From positions 2,863,001 through 2,927,000 of the forward strand of contig NZ_CP012401.1 in NCBI RefSeq assembly GCF_001305595.1: a DNA stretch of 64,000 nt. The letters are read 5' to 3'. The position numbers were made by a program, and so were the translations under genes. Shown here one piece after another: positions 23,881 to 32,584 of the stretch. Position 1 is the first letter of the stretch. Each line of letters starts with the position of its first letter. A model generated the notes under the pieces. That model ran no database searches. It was not told the DNA's origin and saw only the letters and a program-made list of their open reading frames with translations. The DNA is from Azospirillum thiophilum (GTDB lineage Bacteria; Pseudomonadota; Alphaproteobacteria; Azospirillales; Azospirillaceae).

Positions 23881-25572
23881 ATGGCATGGATTTCGAATAT
23901 AACCGTCAAGTCCCGGACATTCGCCGCAATCCTGACCATTCTGGTCTGCACCGTCGGCCTCGGGCTCTTCTCCCTGAGCAAACTCTCGGCGATCAACACC
24001 GAGGCGGAGGACGTGCGGGACAACTGGCTGCCGTCGATCGTCGCGATCTCCCGGCTCTACACCACCTTCGACTTCTACCGCACCGTGGAGGGCGGCCACC
24101 TGATCGCATCGACCGACGCGGACATGGCGAGGGAAGAACAGGCGCTTTCGGAGATTGCCAACCGGATCGAGACGCGCCGCATCGACTATGAAAAGCTGCT
24201 GGTGCCGGGCTGGGAGACCGAGACCTACCGGAAATTCATGACGAGCTATCAGAATTACATGAAGATCAGCCGCGAACAGCTTCTGCCGCTGTCACGGAAC
24301 AACGACAATGCAGCCGCGGGTGCGCTGTTCCGCGGCGCATCGCGGGATGAATTCCGCATATCGAAGGATCTTCTGCAATCCCTCGTCGACTTCAACGCCA
24401 CCGAAGGCAAGCGGTCGGCCGACCATGGCGAGGAGGTCTACCAGTCGAGCAAGCTTTGGGTCGCCGCCATCCTGGGCCTCATCGTCACCGTCGGCATCGG
24501 TGCGGCCTGGATGATCGTCGCCACCGTCCTGCGCCCGATCGAGGCGATCACCGCAGTGATGGGGCGGCTCGCCAACCGGGACATGGCGGTTTCCATCGAC
24601 GGCATTTCCCGCGGCGACGAACTCGGCGCCATGGCGCGTGCGGTGCAGGTGTTCAAGGACGGCCTGATCGAAGCCGACCGCCTCGCCAGGGCGGAGGCCG
24701 CCGAACAGCAGGCCAAGGCCCGCCGCACCGAGGTGATCGAGCGGCTGCTGGCTGGGTTCGAGACCTCGTCCGGCACCGCCCTGCGCACGGTGGCCGCTGC
24801 CGCGTCGGAGTTGGACGCGACCGCCCATTCCATGTCGGCGATGGCGCAGCAGACCAGCACCCAGGCCACCGTCGTCGCCTCGGCCGCCGAGCAGACCAGC
24901 GCCAACGTCCAGACCGTCGCCACCGCCACCGAGGAGATGGCCAGCTCCATCCGCGAGATCGGCAGCCAGATTTCCCGCTCCGCCGACATCGCCGGCAAGG
25001 CGGTGAACGAGGCGACCCAGACCAGCAACGCGGTGCGCAGCCTGGCGGAAGCAGCGCAGAAGATCGGCGAGGTGGTCGGGCTGATCACCGACATCGCCAG
25101 CCAGACCAATCTGCTGGCCCTGAACGCCACCATCGAGGCCGCCCGCGCCGGTGAGGCCGGCAAGGGTTTCGCCGTCGTCGCCAGCGAAGTCAAGAGCCTG
25201 GCCGGCCAGACCGCCAAGGCGACGGAGGAGATCGCCTCGCAGATCGGCGCCATCCAGCAGACCACCCAGGGCGTGGTGACCGCCATCACCGGGATCGGCA
25301 GCACGATTTCCAGCATCAACGACATCACCACGGGGATCGCCGCCGCCATCGAGGAGCAGAGCGCGGCGACCACCGAGATCTCCCGCAACGTCCAGCAGGC
25401 GGCAGCCGGCACGCAGGAGGTCACCGGCAGCATCCTTCAGGTCACCCAGGCGGCGGGAGAGGCCGGCAACGCGGCCGGACAGGTTCTGGATGCCGCCGGC
25501 GAACTGTCGCAGCAGGCCGAACGCATGCGCCACGACGTCGAAACCTTCCTCAGCAACATCAAGGCGGCGTAA
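23881..25572 (+). CDS. Methyl-accepting chemotaxis protein
   Basis: A 563-residue chemoreceptor. TM1 is at about residues 11-33. The periplasmic four-helix-bundle type sensor (34-190) contains [14 protein letters not shown], as in 4HB/MCP domains. TM2 is at about 191-217. HAMP follows at 218-270. The signalling domain (about 300-563) contains the hairpin tip [37 protein letters not shown] (given in pieces). ATG 23881 follows GGAG by 9 nt. The ligand is unknown. The divergent dctQM importer may point to an organic acid, which is an inference. Confidence 0.93.
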   Translation: MAWISNITVKSRTFAAILTILVCTVGLGLFSLSKLSAINTEAEDVRDNWLPSIVAISRLYTTFDFYRTVEGGHLIASTDADMAREEQALSEIANRIETRRIDYEKLLVPGWETETYRKFMTSYQNYMKISREQLLPLSRNNDNAAAGALFRGASRDEFRISKDLLQSLVDFNATEGKRSADHGEEVYQSSKLWVAAILGLIVTVGIGAAWMIVATVLRPIEAITAVMGRLANRDMAVSIDGISRGDELGAMARAVQVFKDGLIEADRLARAEAAEQQAKARRTEVIERLLAGFETSSGTALRTVAAAASELDATAHSMSAMAQQTSTQATVVASAAEQTSANVQTVATATEEMASSIREIGSQISRSADIAGKAVNEATQTSNAVRSLAEAAQKIGEVVGLITDIASQTNLLALNATIEAARAGEAGKGFAVVASEVKSLAGQTAKATEEIASQIGAIQQTTQGVVTAITGIGSTISSINDITTGIAAAIEEQSAATTEISRNVQQAAAGTQEVTGSILQVTQAAGEAGNAAGQVLDAAGELSQQAERMRHDVETFLSNIKAA

Positions 25573-25640
25573 GGATGCTATCCGGCTCCTTCCCCCTGCC
25601 CTCCAGTACGGATTTGGGCAGGGGGAAGGCCATTCCCCCG

Positions 25641-26393
25641 TCACCCCTCCGCATCCTCTTCCGGCGCGATCGCCGCAGGACGCCAACCATCCTCGCCCAG
25701 GCACTCCAGCGGATGGAATTTCGCCTTGTAGGCCATCTTGCGGCTGTGGGCGATCCAATAGCCGAGATAGACATAGGGCATGCCGGCCAGCCGCGCCCGT
25801 TCGATCAGTCCAAGGACCATGAAGGTGCCCAGGCTGCGGCGGTCCTGGGCCGCGTCGTAGAAGCTGTAGACCGCCGAATAGCCGTCGGACAGCCGGTCGG
25901 TCAGCATGCATCCCACCAGTTGCCCGCGGTCGTCGCGCGCCTCCAGCAGGCTGGTGTCCGCCCGCCCCTCATCCACCATGGCGGCGAAATCGCCCATCGC
26001 CATGCGGGCCATGTCGGAATCGCCATGGCGGGAGTTCTGGTACAGCGCGAACAGCCTGTATTGCTCCGACGTGGCGTAGGCCGGCCGTTCGGCCAGCATC
26101 AAACCTGCATTCAGCTTCAACACCCGGCGTTGCGAGCGCGACGGCACGAAATCGCCGACCGGAACGCGCACCGGAACGCATGCCTGGCAATTGGGGCAGA
26201 CCGGCCGATAGACGATGTCGTGGCTGCGGCGGAATCCCGCGCGCGACAGGGTTGAGTTCACTTCGGTCGCATAGGGACCGATCAGGCGCGTGAACAGCTT
26301 GCGTTCGACACGTCCCGGCAGATAGGGGCAGGGCATCGGCCCCGACCGGAAGAATTGCTGCAAGGGGCGTTGCGGTGGCTGGATGACCGACAT
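25641..26393 (-). CDS. bpt: Aspartate/glutamate leucyltransferase (Bpt-type N-end rule enzyme)
   Basis: A 250-residue aminoacyl-tRNA-protein transferase that adds Leu to proteins with N-terminal Asp or Glu, targeting them to ClpAP. The N-terminal domain has the cysteine motif YRPVCPNCQAC. The C-terminal domain has YSFYDAAQDRRSLGTFMVLGLIERARLAG and YVYLGYWI (in segments), diagnostic of the ATE/Bpt family. ATG 26393 gives the family-length protein. An upstream frame start at 26429 adds 12 residues. Eukaryotic relatives transfer Arg, but bacterial Bpt members transfer Leu. Confidence 0.9.
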   Translation of the reverse strand: MSVIQPPQRPLQQFFRSGPMPCPYLPGRVERKLFTRLIGPYATEVNSTLSRAGFRRSHDIVYRPVCPNCQACVPVRVPVGDFVPSRSQRRVLKLNAGLMLAERPAYATSEQYRLFALYQNSRHGDSDMARMAMGDFAAMVDEGRADTSLLEARDDRGQLVGCMLTDRLSDGYSAVYSFYDAAQDRRSLGTFMVLGLIERARLAGMPYVYLGYWIAHSRKMAYKAKFHPLECLGEDGWRPAAIAPEEDAEG

Positions 26394-26465
26394 TCTGACC
26401 GACAACCACCGCGACTGTGGGAAGGGCAAGGGAGGGACATCGACGTCCCTCCCCGATACCCAAGC

Positions 26466-27443
26466 TTACTGCGACTGGCTCTGTACCGCCAGAGGCGGTT
26501 GGACGCCGAAGAAGGCTAGCGCGATCTCCGTGGTGATGATGCTCAGTTGCAGCTGGATCCAGTCGAGATACTCGTGCAACCCGTCGCGCAACACTGCATC
26601 GATCGGACGGGACAGCAAGGCGGCCAGCAGCTCGTCCACCCGCTCCATCGCCGCCGAACCGCCGCGCAGGTCATACCGCGACCGCATCCGCGTCAGCACC
26701 CCGTCGATCTGGCGCACGCACATCACCACCGAGCGCGGAAACCCCTCGTTGAACAGCATGAAGCCGGCGACGGTGGCCGGCGACATGCCGCGGGGATAGA
26801 CGCGCCGGAAGGCATGGTAGCCGGCGGTGCAGCGCAGCACCGTCGTCCATTGGCTGACGTCCAGCGTCGACCCCACCTCGACAGGCGACGGCAACAGGGT
26901 GTGGTACTTGATGTCGAGCAGGCGCGTGGTCTGGTCCGCCCGCTCGATGTATTTGCCCATCTGGTAGAAGTACCAGCCCTGGTCGCGGTAGAAGGTGCCC
27001 TCGGTGATGCCGGTGTGGGTCTGGCACTCCTCCTTGATCCAGGTGCAGACCTTGGACAGGTTCTGGGTCGCGACGTCCTTGACCGACATCTCCAGAAGCT
27101 TGTTGTGGAACACGTTGATCTGCGTCCACATCTCGGTCGAGATCCAGGGGCGCAGCGTCCGCGCGTTCTCCCGCGCCATCCGCAGCATGGACAGCAGCGA
27201 GTTCCGGTTCTGCGGGTCGAACATGTAGTAGTGGATCACCGCCTCCGCCGTCGGGCGGTCGTGGCGGCTGAAGAAGTCCTTCTCGTCCGCGTTCAGCTGG
27301 ACGATGGAGAACCAGTTGGTGGCCCCGCGGGTGTCGCGCGCGAAGGTCTCGTGCACATCCATGATGCGGGCCAGATTCTCGGCCCGCTCCATGTAGCGGG
27401 CCATCCAGAAAATGCACTCGGCGTAACGGGACAGCAGGTTCAT
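26466..27443 (-). CDS. Alpha-E domain-containing protein
   Basis: A 325-residue all-helical protein. It opens with LLSRYAECIFWMARYMERAENLARI, the signature of the alpha-E family, and contains FYQMGKYIERADQTTRLLDIKYH, which repeats the same helical motif. Its biochemical role is unknown. It overlaps the upstream ATP-grasp gene by 4 bp (ATGA), the pairing seen across proteobacteria and cyanobacteria, so the two proteins probably act together in a peptide-bond-forming pathway. Confidence 0.9.
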   Translation of the reverse strand: MNLLSRYAECIFWMARYMERAENLARIMDVHETFARDTRGATNWFSIVQLNADEKDFFSRHDRPTAEAVIHYYMFDPQNRNSLLSMLRMARENARTLRPWISTEMWTQINVFHNKLLEMSVKDVATQNLSKVCTWIKEECQTHTGITEGTFYRDQGWYFYQMGKYIERADQTTRLLDIKYHTLLPSPVEVGSTLDVSQWTTVLRCTAGYHAFRRVYPRGMSPATVAGFMLFNEGFPRSVVMCVRQIDGVLTRMRSRYDLRGGSAAMERVDELLAALLSRPIDAVLRDGLHEYLDWIQLQLSIITTEIALAFFGVQPPLAVQSQSQ

Positions 27444-28909
27444 GCCGCACCACCTTCCAGAACCCAGGTGTCCTTCGAGCCGCCGCCCTGGGACGAATTG
27501 ACGATCAGCGTGCCCTTCTTCAGCGCCACGCGCGACAGGCCGCCGGGCAGGACCCAGCTGCTCTTGCCGGTGATGGCGAAGGGACGCAGATCGACGTGGC
27601 GCGGTTCGATGGCGTCGTCACACACCGTCGGGCAGACCGACAGGTCGACGACCGGCTGGCTGATGTAGTTGGACGGGTCGGCCAGCAGCTTGGCCCGGCA
27701 GTCGTCCAGTTCGGCCTTGTTGGCGCGCGGACCGATGGTGATGCCGTAGCCGCCGGCCTCGCCCACCGGCTTCACCACCAGATCGGCCAGATTGTCGAGC
27801 GTGTATTGCAGGGCGTCGGGCTCGCGGCAGATGCGGGTGTCGACATTGGGGATGATCGGATCCTGGTCCAGGTAATATTTGATCATCCGCGGGACATAGC
27901 AGTAGACCGCCTTGTCGTCGGCGACGCCGGTGCCGATGGCGTTGGCCAGCGCCACGTTGCCCTTGCGGTAGGCCTCCAGGATGCCGGGCACGCCCAGCAG
28001 GCTGTCGGGGTTGAAGGCCTTGGGATCGAGGAAGGCGTCGTCGAGCCGGCGGTAGATCGAATGGACCGGGGCCAGACCGTTGGTCGTCTTCATGTAGACG
28101 CGGTCGTTGTCCACCACCAGATCGCGGCCCTCCACCAGCGGCACGCCCATCTCGCGCGCCAGGAAGATATGCTCGAAATAGGCGGAGTTGTAGGTGCCCG
28201 GCGACAGCAGCACCACCTGCGGGTCGTCGACTCCGGATGGTGCGATCTCCACCATCGCATCCAGCAGCTTGTGGCCGTAATTGTCCACCGGGCGGATGCC
28301 GATGTCCTGCATCAGGTCGGGGAAGACCCGCTGCATCATGTGGCGGTTCTCCACGACATAGGACACGCCGGACGGCACGCGCCCGTTGTCCTCCAGCACG
28401 CGGAATGTCCCGAAGCGGTCGCGCACCAGATCGGTGCCCATGATGTGGATGTAGGTGTCGAAGGGAACGTCCACCCCGATCATCTGCGGGCGGAAATTAT
28501 GGTTGCCCTCCACCAGATCCCGCGGGATCACGCCGTCCTTCAGGATCTTCTGGTCGTGATAGATGTCGTGCAGGAACAGGTTCAACGCGGCGACGCGCTG
28601 CTTGACGCCGGCCTCCAGATGCGACCATTCCGGCGCGGAGATCACGCGCGGGATGACGTCGAACGGCAGGATGCGGTCGACGGCGTCCTTGTCGGAATAG
28701 ACGATGAAGGTGATGCCGAGATTGTAGAGCTCCCGCTCGGCGTCCTGCGCCCGGCGGCGCAATTCGTCGAAGTTGAGCGCGGCCAGCCGCCGTCGGATCA
28801 GCGCCGTGTGTTCGGCCGGCAAATCCATGGATCCGAACAGTTCATCGAAGTACAGCCCGGGATCATAGGATGACAAAAGGTCGGACGGTTTGCCCTCGGG
28901 TACGCTCAC
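27440..28909 (-). CDS. Circularly permuted ATP-grasp type 2 protein
   Basis: A 489-residue protein of the circularly permuted ATP-grasp family (DUF404/DUF407 type), thought to be a peptide ligase of unknown product. The start is GTG 28909, with GGGGGAG upstream. A longer frame to 29059 has no family match. Conserved blocks are DELFGSMDLPAEH, GVDVPFDTYIHIMGTDLVRD, NRHMMQRVFPDLM, NDRVYMKTTNGLAPVHSIYRR and KPVGEAGGYGITIGP. It forms an operon with alpha-E downstream. The transglutaminase-like and protease partners often found with this pair are absent here. Confidence 0.9.
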   Translation of the reverse strand: MSVPEGKPSDLLSSYDPGLYFDELFGSMDLPAEHTALIRRRLAALNFDELRRRAQDAERELYNLGITFIVYSDKDAVDRILPFDVIPRVISAPEWSHLEAGVKQRVAALNLFLHDIYHDQKILKDGVIPRDLVEGNHNFRPQMIGVDVPFDTYIHIMGTDLVRDRFGTFRVLEDNGRVPSGVSYVVENRHMMQRVFPDLMQDIGIRPVDNYGHKLLDAMVEIAPSGVDDPQVVLLSPGTYNSAYFEHIFLAREMGVPLVEGRDLVVDNDRVYMKTTNGLAPVHSIYRRLDDAFLDPKAFNPDSLLGVPGILEAYRKGNVALANAIGTGVADDKAVYCYVPRMIKYYLDQDPIIPNVDTRICREPDALQYTLDNLADLVVKPVGEAGGYGITIGPRANKAELDDCRAKLLADPSNYISQPVVDLSVCPTVCDDAIEPRHVDLRPFAITGKSSWVLPGGLSRVALKKGTLIVNSSQGGGSKDTWVLEGGAA

Positions 28910-29117
28910 AGACTCCCCCGCGCTTGTATCTGACCGATCATCGCGGGCCGGGCGGCATCGCCCCGGCCATGTCGCTTTGTGCAAGAAGTATGACCCATCG
29001 CCGCGCGCTTTGAACAGGGGCAAACGCGCGGCCTGTTGTGCGACGCAATGGTAAAGCAAGAATTCAGACGCCGGTGCCTTATGAAATTAGCGCCAAAGTA
29101 CCGGCGGCCGTGAAACC

Positions 29118-30296
29118 CTATCGTGCTTTGGTCGCAGCTGGGGCTGTGACGGGCGCGGCGGCGCCGCCTGATTGGCCTCCCGTAGCCGGGGCGGCCTGGG
29201 TCTCGCGCAGCAGGACCATGGTGATCCGGCGGTTGCGCGGGCTGTTCGGCTGGTCGGCGACCAGCGGATCGCGGTCCGCCTTGCCGACGACATCCTGGAT
29301 GCGCAACGGGTCGACGCCGCCGGACAGCAGAGCGCGGCGGGTGGCGTTGGCCCGCTCCGTCGACAAATCCCAATTGTCCCGGCCGGAGCCGGACGAGAAG
29401 GGCGTGGAGTCGGTATGGCCGCTGATCGACAGCTTGTTGGGCAGCTTGGACAGGGCCTTGGCCACCTGCTGCACCAGCTGGCGGGTCTGCGGGTACATCT
29501 GGCCGGAGCCGCCGGGGAACATCGAGACGCGGTCCTGGTCGACGATCTGGATCCGCAGGCCTTCGGGAGTCTGGTCGATCATCAGGTTCTGGGCCAGCGG
29601 CTCCAGTTCCGGCACCGATTGGATGGCCTGGCGGATCTCGGTGGCGGCCTGCTGGAACTGGCGGGCCTCCTTGGCGGCGCCTTGCAGGCTCTCCATCGCC
29701 TCCTTCACCCGCTCGGCGAAGTCGGACAGCTTCTCGCCCGGCTTCTGGCCGGGGATGCCGAGCTGCTTGGCGAGTTCCTCCATCCGCTTCTGGAACTCGG
29801 CGCGGGTCTCGTTCTGCTTCTGGTCGGCGACGTCCGCCGAGGCATTGGCGTTGGCGCCGGCGGTGTCGGCGTTGCCGCCGGGCTGGCCCTGGCCGGTGGC
29901 GCCCTGGCCGGGGCCGTTGGCCGACTCCGTCGGGTCGTCGGCATCGTCGGTCTGCTGCGACGAATAGCCGGGCGGTCCCGACACCGGAACGTCGGCCGAC
30001 ATCGGCGAACTGGGGGAGATCTGGGCGCCCGGCACCGTGATGGTCTTGCCGCCCAGCATGCCGCCGGAACCCGACTGCTCGCGGCTGACCGAGACGGGCG
30101 AGAAATAGTCGGCGATGCCCTTGCGCTGGTCGGAGGTGGTGACGTTCAGCAGCCACAGCAGCAGGAAGAAGGCCATCATCGCGGTCACGAAGTCGGCATA
30201 GGCCACCTTCCAGGCGCCACCATGGTGGCCGCCGTGCCCGCCCTTCTTCTTCTTGATGATGATCGGCCGCTCGTTGCCGCCGGTGTTCCCGCTCAT
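29118..30296 (-). CDS. motB: Flagellar motor protein MotB-like (OmpA-family stator)
   Basis: A 392-residue inner-membrane protein anchored to peptidoglycan. A short Lys/His/Gly-rich cytoplasmic N-terminus precedes the single helix WKVAYADFVTAMMAFFLLLWLL, with the proton-carrying Asp at residue 35. A long Gly/Asn/Gln-rich linker (about 100-160) leads to the OmpA-like domain (about 255-370: SISGHTDSTPF, RANATRRALLSGGV, NRRITMVLL). MotA is not adjacent. A perfect CtrA-type box lies about 107 bp upstream. Confidence 0.92.
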   Translation of the reverse strand: MSGNTGGNERPIIIKKKKGGHGGHHGGAWKVAYADFVTAMMAFFLLLWLLNVTTSDQRKGIADYFSPVSVSREQSGSGGMLGGKTITVPGAQISPSSPMSADVPVSGPPGYSSQQTDDADDPTESANGPGQGATGQGQPGGNADTAGANANASADVADQKQNETRAEFQKRMEELAKQLGIPGQKPGEKLSDFAERVKEAMESLQGAAKEARQFQQAATEIRQAIQSVPELEPLAQNLMIDQTPEGLRIQIVDQDRVSMFPGGSGQMYPQTRQLVQQVAKALSKLPNKLSISGHTDSTPFSSGSGRDNWDLSTERANATRRALLSGGVDPLRIQDVVGKADRDPLVADQPNSPRNRRITMVLLRETQAAPATGGQSGGAAAPVTAPAATKAR

Positions 30297-30402
30297 GCCC
30301 TGGCCGTAGCGATTGGTCCGCGGCCCGAGGGCCGATTCCTGCGCGCCGCATCGCCCCGGAGGCGGAAGCTGTCTGCTGCCGCCGAACCCTGCCCGGGTTT
30401 CA

Positions 30403-30418
30403 TTAACATCCGTTTAAC
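30403..30418 (-). promoter_or_regulatory. CtrA-type box upstream of motB
   Basis: TTAA-CATCCGT-TTAAC matches TTAA-N7-TTAAC. It is palindromic enough to read on either strand. It is 107 bp upstream of motB (leftward) and 165 bp upstream of the flavin reductase gene (rightward). Motility genes are classical CtrA targets in alphaproteobacteria, so motB is the likelier target. Confidence 0.6.
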
Positions 30419-30582
30419 GACGTTGTCAGGGCTGGAGATGCGGCTTGCACCAGGAGGCGTGCTGGATTAATTGCCGGTATCTTCCACCTTGTGTGTCATC
30501 TTCACGGCCCTTGGGCCGATGCGCCCGCCCGCCCCTATCGTCATCCGGCCCATACCCCACCCAGCCCATGCCACAGGACGTC

Positions 30583-31074
30583 ATGACCACCGACCAGCCG
30601 ATCGATCCCCTTGCGTTCCGCTCCGCCCTCGGCTGCTTCGCCACCGGGATCGCCGTCATCACGACCATCGCGCCCGACGGGCTGCCGCTGGGGGTCACGG
30701 TGAATTCCTTTTCTTCGGTGTCGCTCGACCCGCCGCTGGTGCAGTTCTGCCTGGGCCGTGCGGCGATGTCCTTCGACGCCTTCAACGCGGCGCCGCATTT
30801 CGCCGTCAACATCCTGGCAGCCGACCAGGAGGATCTGTCCAACCGCTTTTCCCGCCGCGACCAGCAGGAACGCTGGACCGGGCTGGAGACCACCACCGGC
30901 CGCGGCGGCGTCCGCCTGCTGACCGGCTGCCTCGCCACGCTGGAATGCGACCGCGAGCATCTGCTGGACGGCGGCGACCATGTCATCGTGCTGGGCCGCG
31001 TGCGCAGCCTGACCGCCCGCGAGGACGGCGAGCCGCTGCTGTATTTCCGCGGCCGCTACGCCCGGCTGGGATAA
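30583..31074 (+). CDS. Flavin reductase family protein
   Basis: A 163-residue FMN-binding split-barrel protein of the HpaC/flavin-reductase type, which would supply reduced flavin to a monooxygenase. The opening FRSALGCFATGIAVITT and GVTVNSFSSVSLDPPLVQFCL are the flavin-site signatures. The end LLYFRGRYARLG is typical. ATG 30583 was preferred over an ATG at 30568 because AGGA precedes it. No partner oxygenase is adjacent. Confidence 0.88.
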   Translation: MTTDQPIDPLAFRSALGCFATGIAVITTIAPDGLPLGVTVNSFSSVSLDPPLVQFCLGRAAMSFDAFNAAPHFAVNILAADQEDLSNRFSRRDQQERWTGLETTTGRGGVRLLTGCLATLECDREHLLDGGDHVIVLGRVRSLTAREDGEPLLYFRGRYARLG

Positions 31075-31100
31075 GGCGGCGACCCGCCCCCTCCGGCCCC

Positions 31101-31385
31101 CTACCCCGCCGCCCGGTGCAGGTCGCGCCCGGTCAGGTGGATGTTGGCGTCGGGGTCGAGCGCACGGGCCATGATGCGCTGCTCGGCAGCGCGCTCCACC
31201 AGGGAGCGGTTCATGCAGACCTGCTGAACCGCCTCGTCCGGCTTGGGGGTATGGCCGACGATGCCCTGCAGGGTGCGGCGGGTGACGAAGACCCGGCCCT
31301 GATACTCCCCGACCTGCACCGCGAGTTCCACCGCGTCGGCCTCCTCGTTCCAGATGGGGTCGTCGGGGAACAGGAAGATCGGCAT
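31101..31385 (-). CDS. DUF1488-like small protein
   Basis: A 94-residue soluble protein. Its order of motifs (an N-terminal FPDDPIWNEEADAVELAV, a strand-rich QGRVFVTRRTL, the helix RSLVERAAEQRIMAR and a final IHLTGRDL) resembles DUF1488, whose members are small alpha/beta proteins of unknown role. The assignment is from pattern memory. It lies 37 bp downstream of the DUF6134-like gene on the same strand. Confidence 0.6.
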   Translation of the reverse strand: MPIFLFPDDPIWNEEADAVELAVQVGEYQGRVFVTRRTLQGIVGHTPKPDEAVQQVCMNRSLVERAAEQRIMARALDPDANIHLTGRDLHRAAG

Positions 31386-31422
31386 CGCGTCCTCGGTCGG
31401 TGGAGGTCAGGTCAAGACGGCA

Positions 31423-32079
31423 TCACTTCAGAACATAGGTGATATCATAGCCGCTGCGTTTGAAGCGCGTCTTCAGCAGCGTGCCGTCCGCCGCGAACCA
31501 CAGGTCGCGCTCCACATCTCCGTCGATGCGGTGATGCGTGGCCTCCACCGGCTTGCCGCCGGACTCCACCGTTTCGGTCCCGACCTTGCGCGCCGTGACC
31601 TTGTAGGGCGCGCCGTCGATCACCGACAGCAGCTGACCGTGTTTCAGAACCTCCGGCGTCCACAGGGTCAGCGGCAGCGTTGCCGTCGGCACCTGCTGGG
31701 TCTTGCCGTCGACGGTCAGGCGGTAGCCGCCGGCCTCGCGGGCCATGTCGATCCTGTGCGGGGTGCCGTCGTCGTCGGTGCTGGCGGTCATCGACTCCAG
31801 CACCCCACCCTTCCACAGCTCTTCGCGCTTGTGGTCGTAGCGGAAGTTGATGAACAGCACCTTCACCCGCGTGGTGGCAGTGACGGTCACCTTGCTGCGG
31901 TCGCCCTGCGGTTCGACCGTCACCTGTTCGGTGCCGATGGGATCCTCGCCCATCAGAATCTGGTAGGTCATCGCCCTGGCACCGCCCTGCGCCGCGGCGG
32001 GACCGCACAGGACGGTTAGCAGGACGGCGGGCATCAGGACAGCAGACAGGGTGGCGCGTTTCGCGCGAGTCATGGTCAT
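31423..32079 (-). CDS. Exported DUF6134-like protein
   Basis: A 218-residue secreted protein with a signal peptide (AVLMPAVLLTVLCGPAAA-QGG). It is predicted to be mainly beta (YQILMGEDPIGTEQVTVEP, VKVLFINFRYDHKREELWKGG), resembling DUF6134/DUF3108-type periplasmic proteins. ATG 32079 follows GGAGGAAA. Its role is unknown. It lies 61 bp downstream of the SCP2 gene, with the DUF1488-like gene following, so a three-gene unit is likely. Confidence 0.7.
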   Translation of the reverse strand: MTMTRAKRATLSAVLMPAVLLTVLCGPAAAQGGARAMTYQILMGEDPIGTEQVTVEPQGDRSKVTVTATTRVKVLFINFRYDHKREELWKGGVLESMTASTDDDGTPHRIDMAREAGGYRLTVDGKTQQVPTATLPLTLWTPEVLKHGQLLSVIDGAPYKVTARKVGTETVESGGKPVEATHHRIDGDVERDLWFAADGTLLKTRFKRSGYDITYVLK

Positions 32080-32140
32080 CGGCGTTTCCTCCCGGTTCGG
32101 TGTGCCGGCTTCGGGTCGGTCTGCGGCTCTTGCCGGCCGC

Positions 32141-32443
32141 TCAGTCGTCCAGCAACTGGGCCAGCTTCATCGCCACGCCCATCGAGCCCTCGACCTTCAA
32201 CTTGCCCATGGTGAAGGCCAGCATCGGGTTCAGCTTGCCCTTGATCAACTTCGACAGGTTTTCCGGCGAGATGCGAATGGTGCAGTCGGCTTCCGCGTCC
32301 TCTCGGCTGATGTCGATCGGATTGGCGCGGGCATCGACCCGGATCACCTCGCCTTCCTTGCCCAGCAGGAAGCGGACGGAGGCGTTCAGTCCCCGCAGGT
32401 CCGCGCTGCGGCTGCGCATTTCCTGGAGAATGTCGTCGACCAT
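32141..32443 (-). CDS. SCP2 sterol-binding domain protein
   Basis: A 100-residue protein consisting of one SCP2 fold, a hydrophobic tunnel for acyl chains or other lipids. Diagnostic features are VRFLLGKEGEVIRVD, the acidic DCTIRISPENLSKLIKGKLNPMLAFTMGKLKVEG (in segments) and the final helix. It is divergent from the acyl-CoA ligase gene across 141 bp, suggesting a shared role in fatty acyl metabolism. Confidence 0.9.
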   Translation of the reverse strand: MVDDILQEMRSRSADLRGLNASVRFLLGKEGEVIRVDARANPIDISREDAEADCTIRISPENLSKLIKGKLNPMLAFTMGKLKVEGSMGVAMKLAQLLDD

Positions 32444-32584
32444 GAAAGCGGAACCTCATGATTGTTCGTAGGACCGGCTTGACAGTAGGCGCACATTACG
32501 TTTACGTCAACGTCATAACGAAAGCGTTTCAGACGCCGGCCGACAGGTGATCCGGAACGCGCCACCGCCGAGGGGAGCGAATCC

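Noticed and set aside
25590..25635. Inverted repeat TTCCCCCTGCCC / GGGCAGGGGGAA after the chemoreceptor gene as a terminator
   Set aside because: The arms pair well, but no U-run follows on either strand. It may be a repeat fragment or a stabilising stem, which I could not decide.
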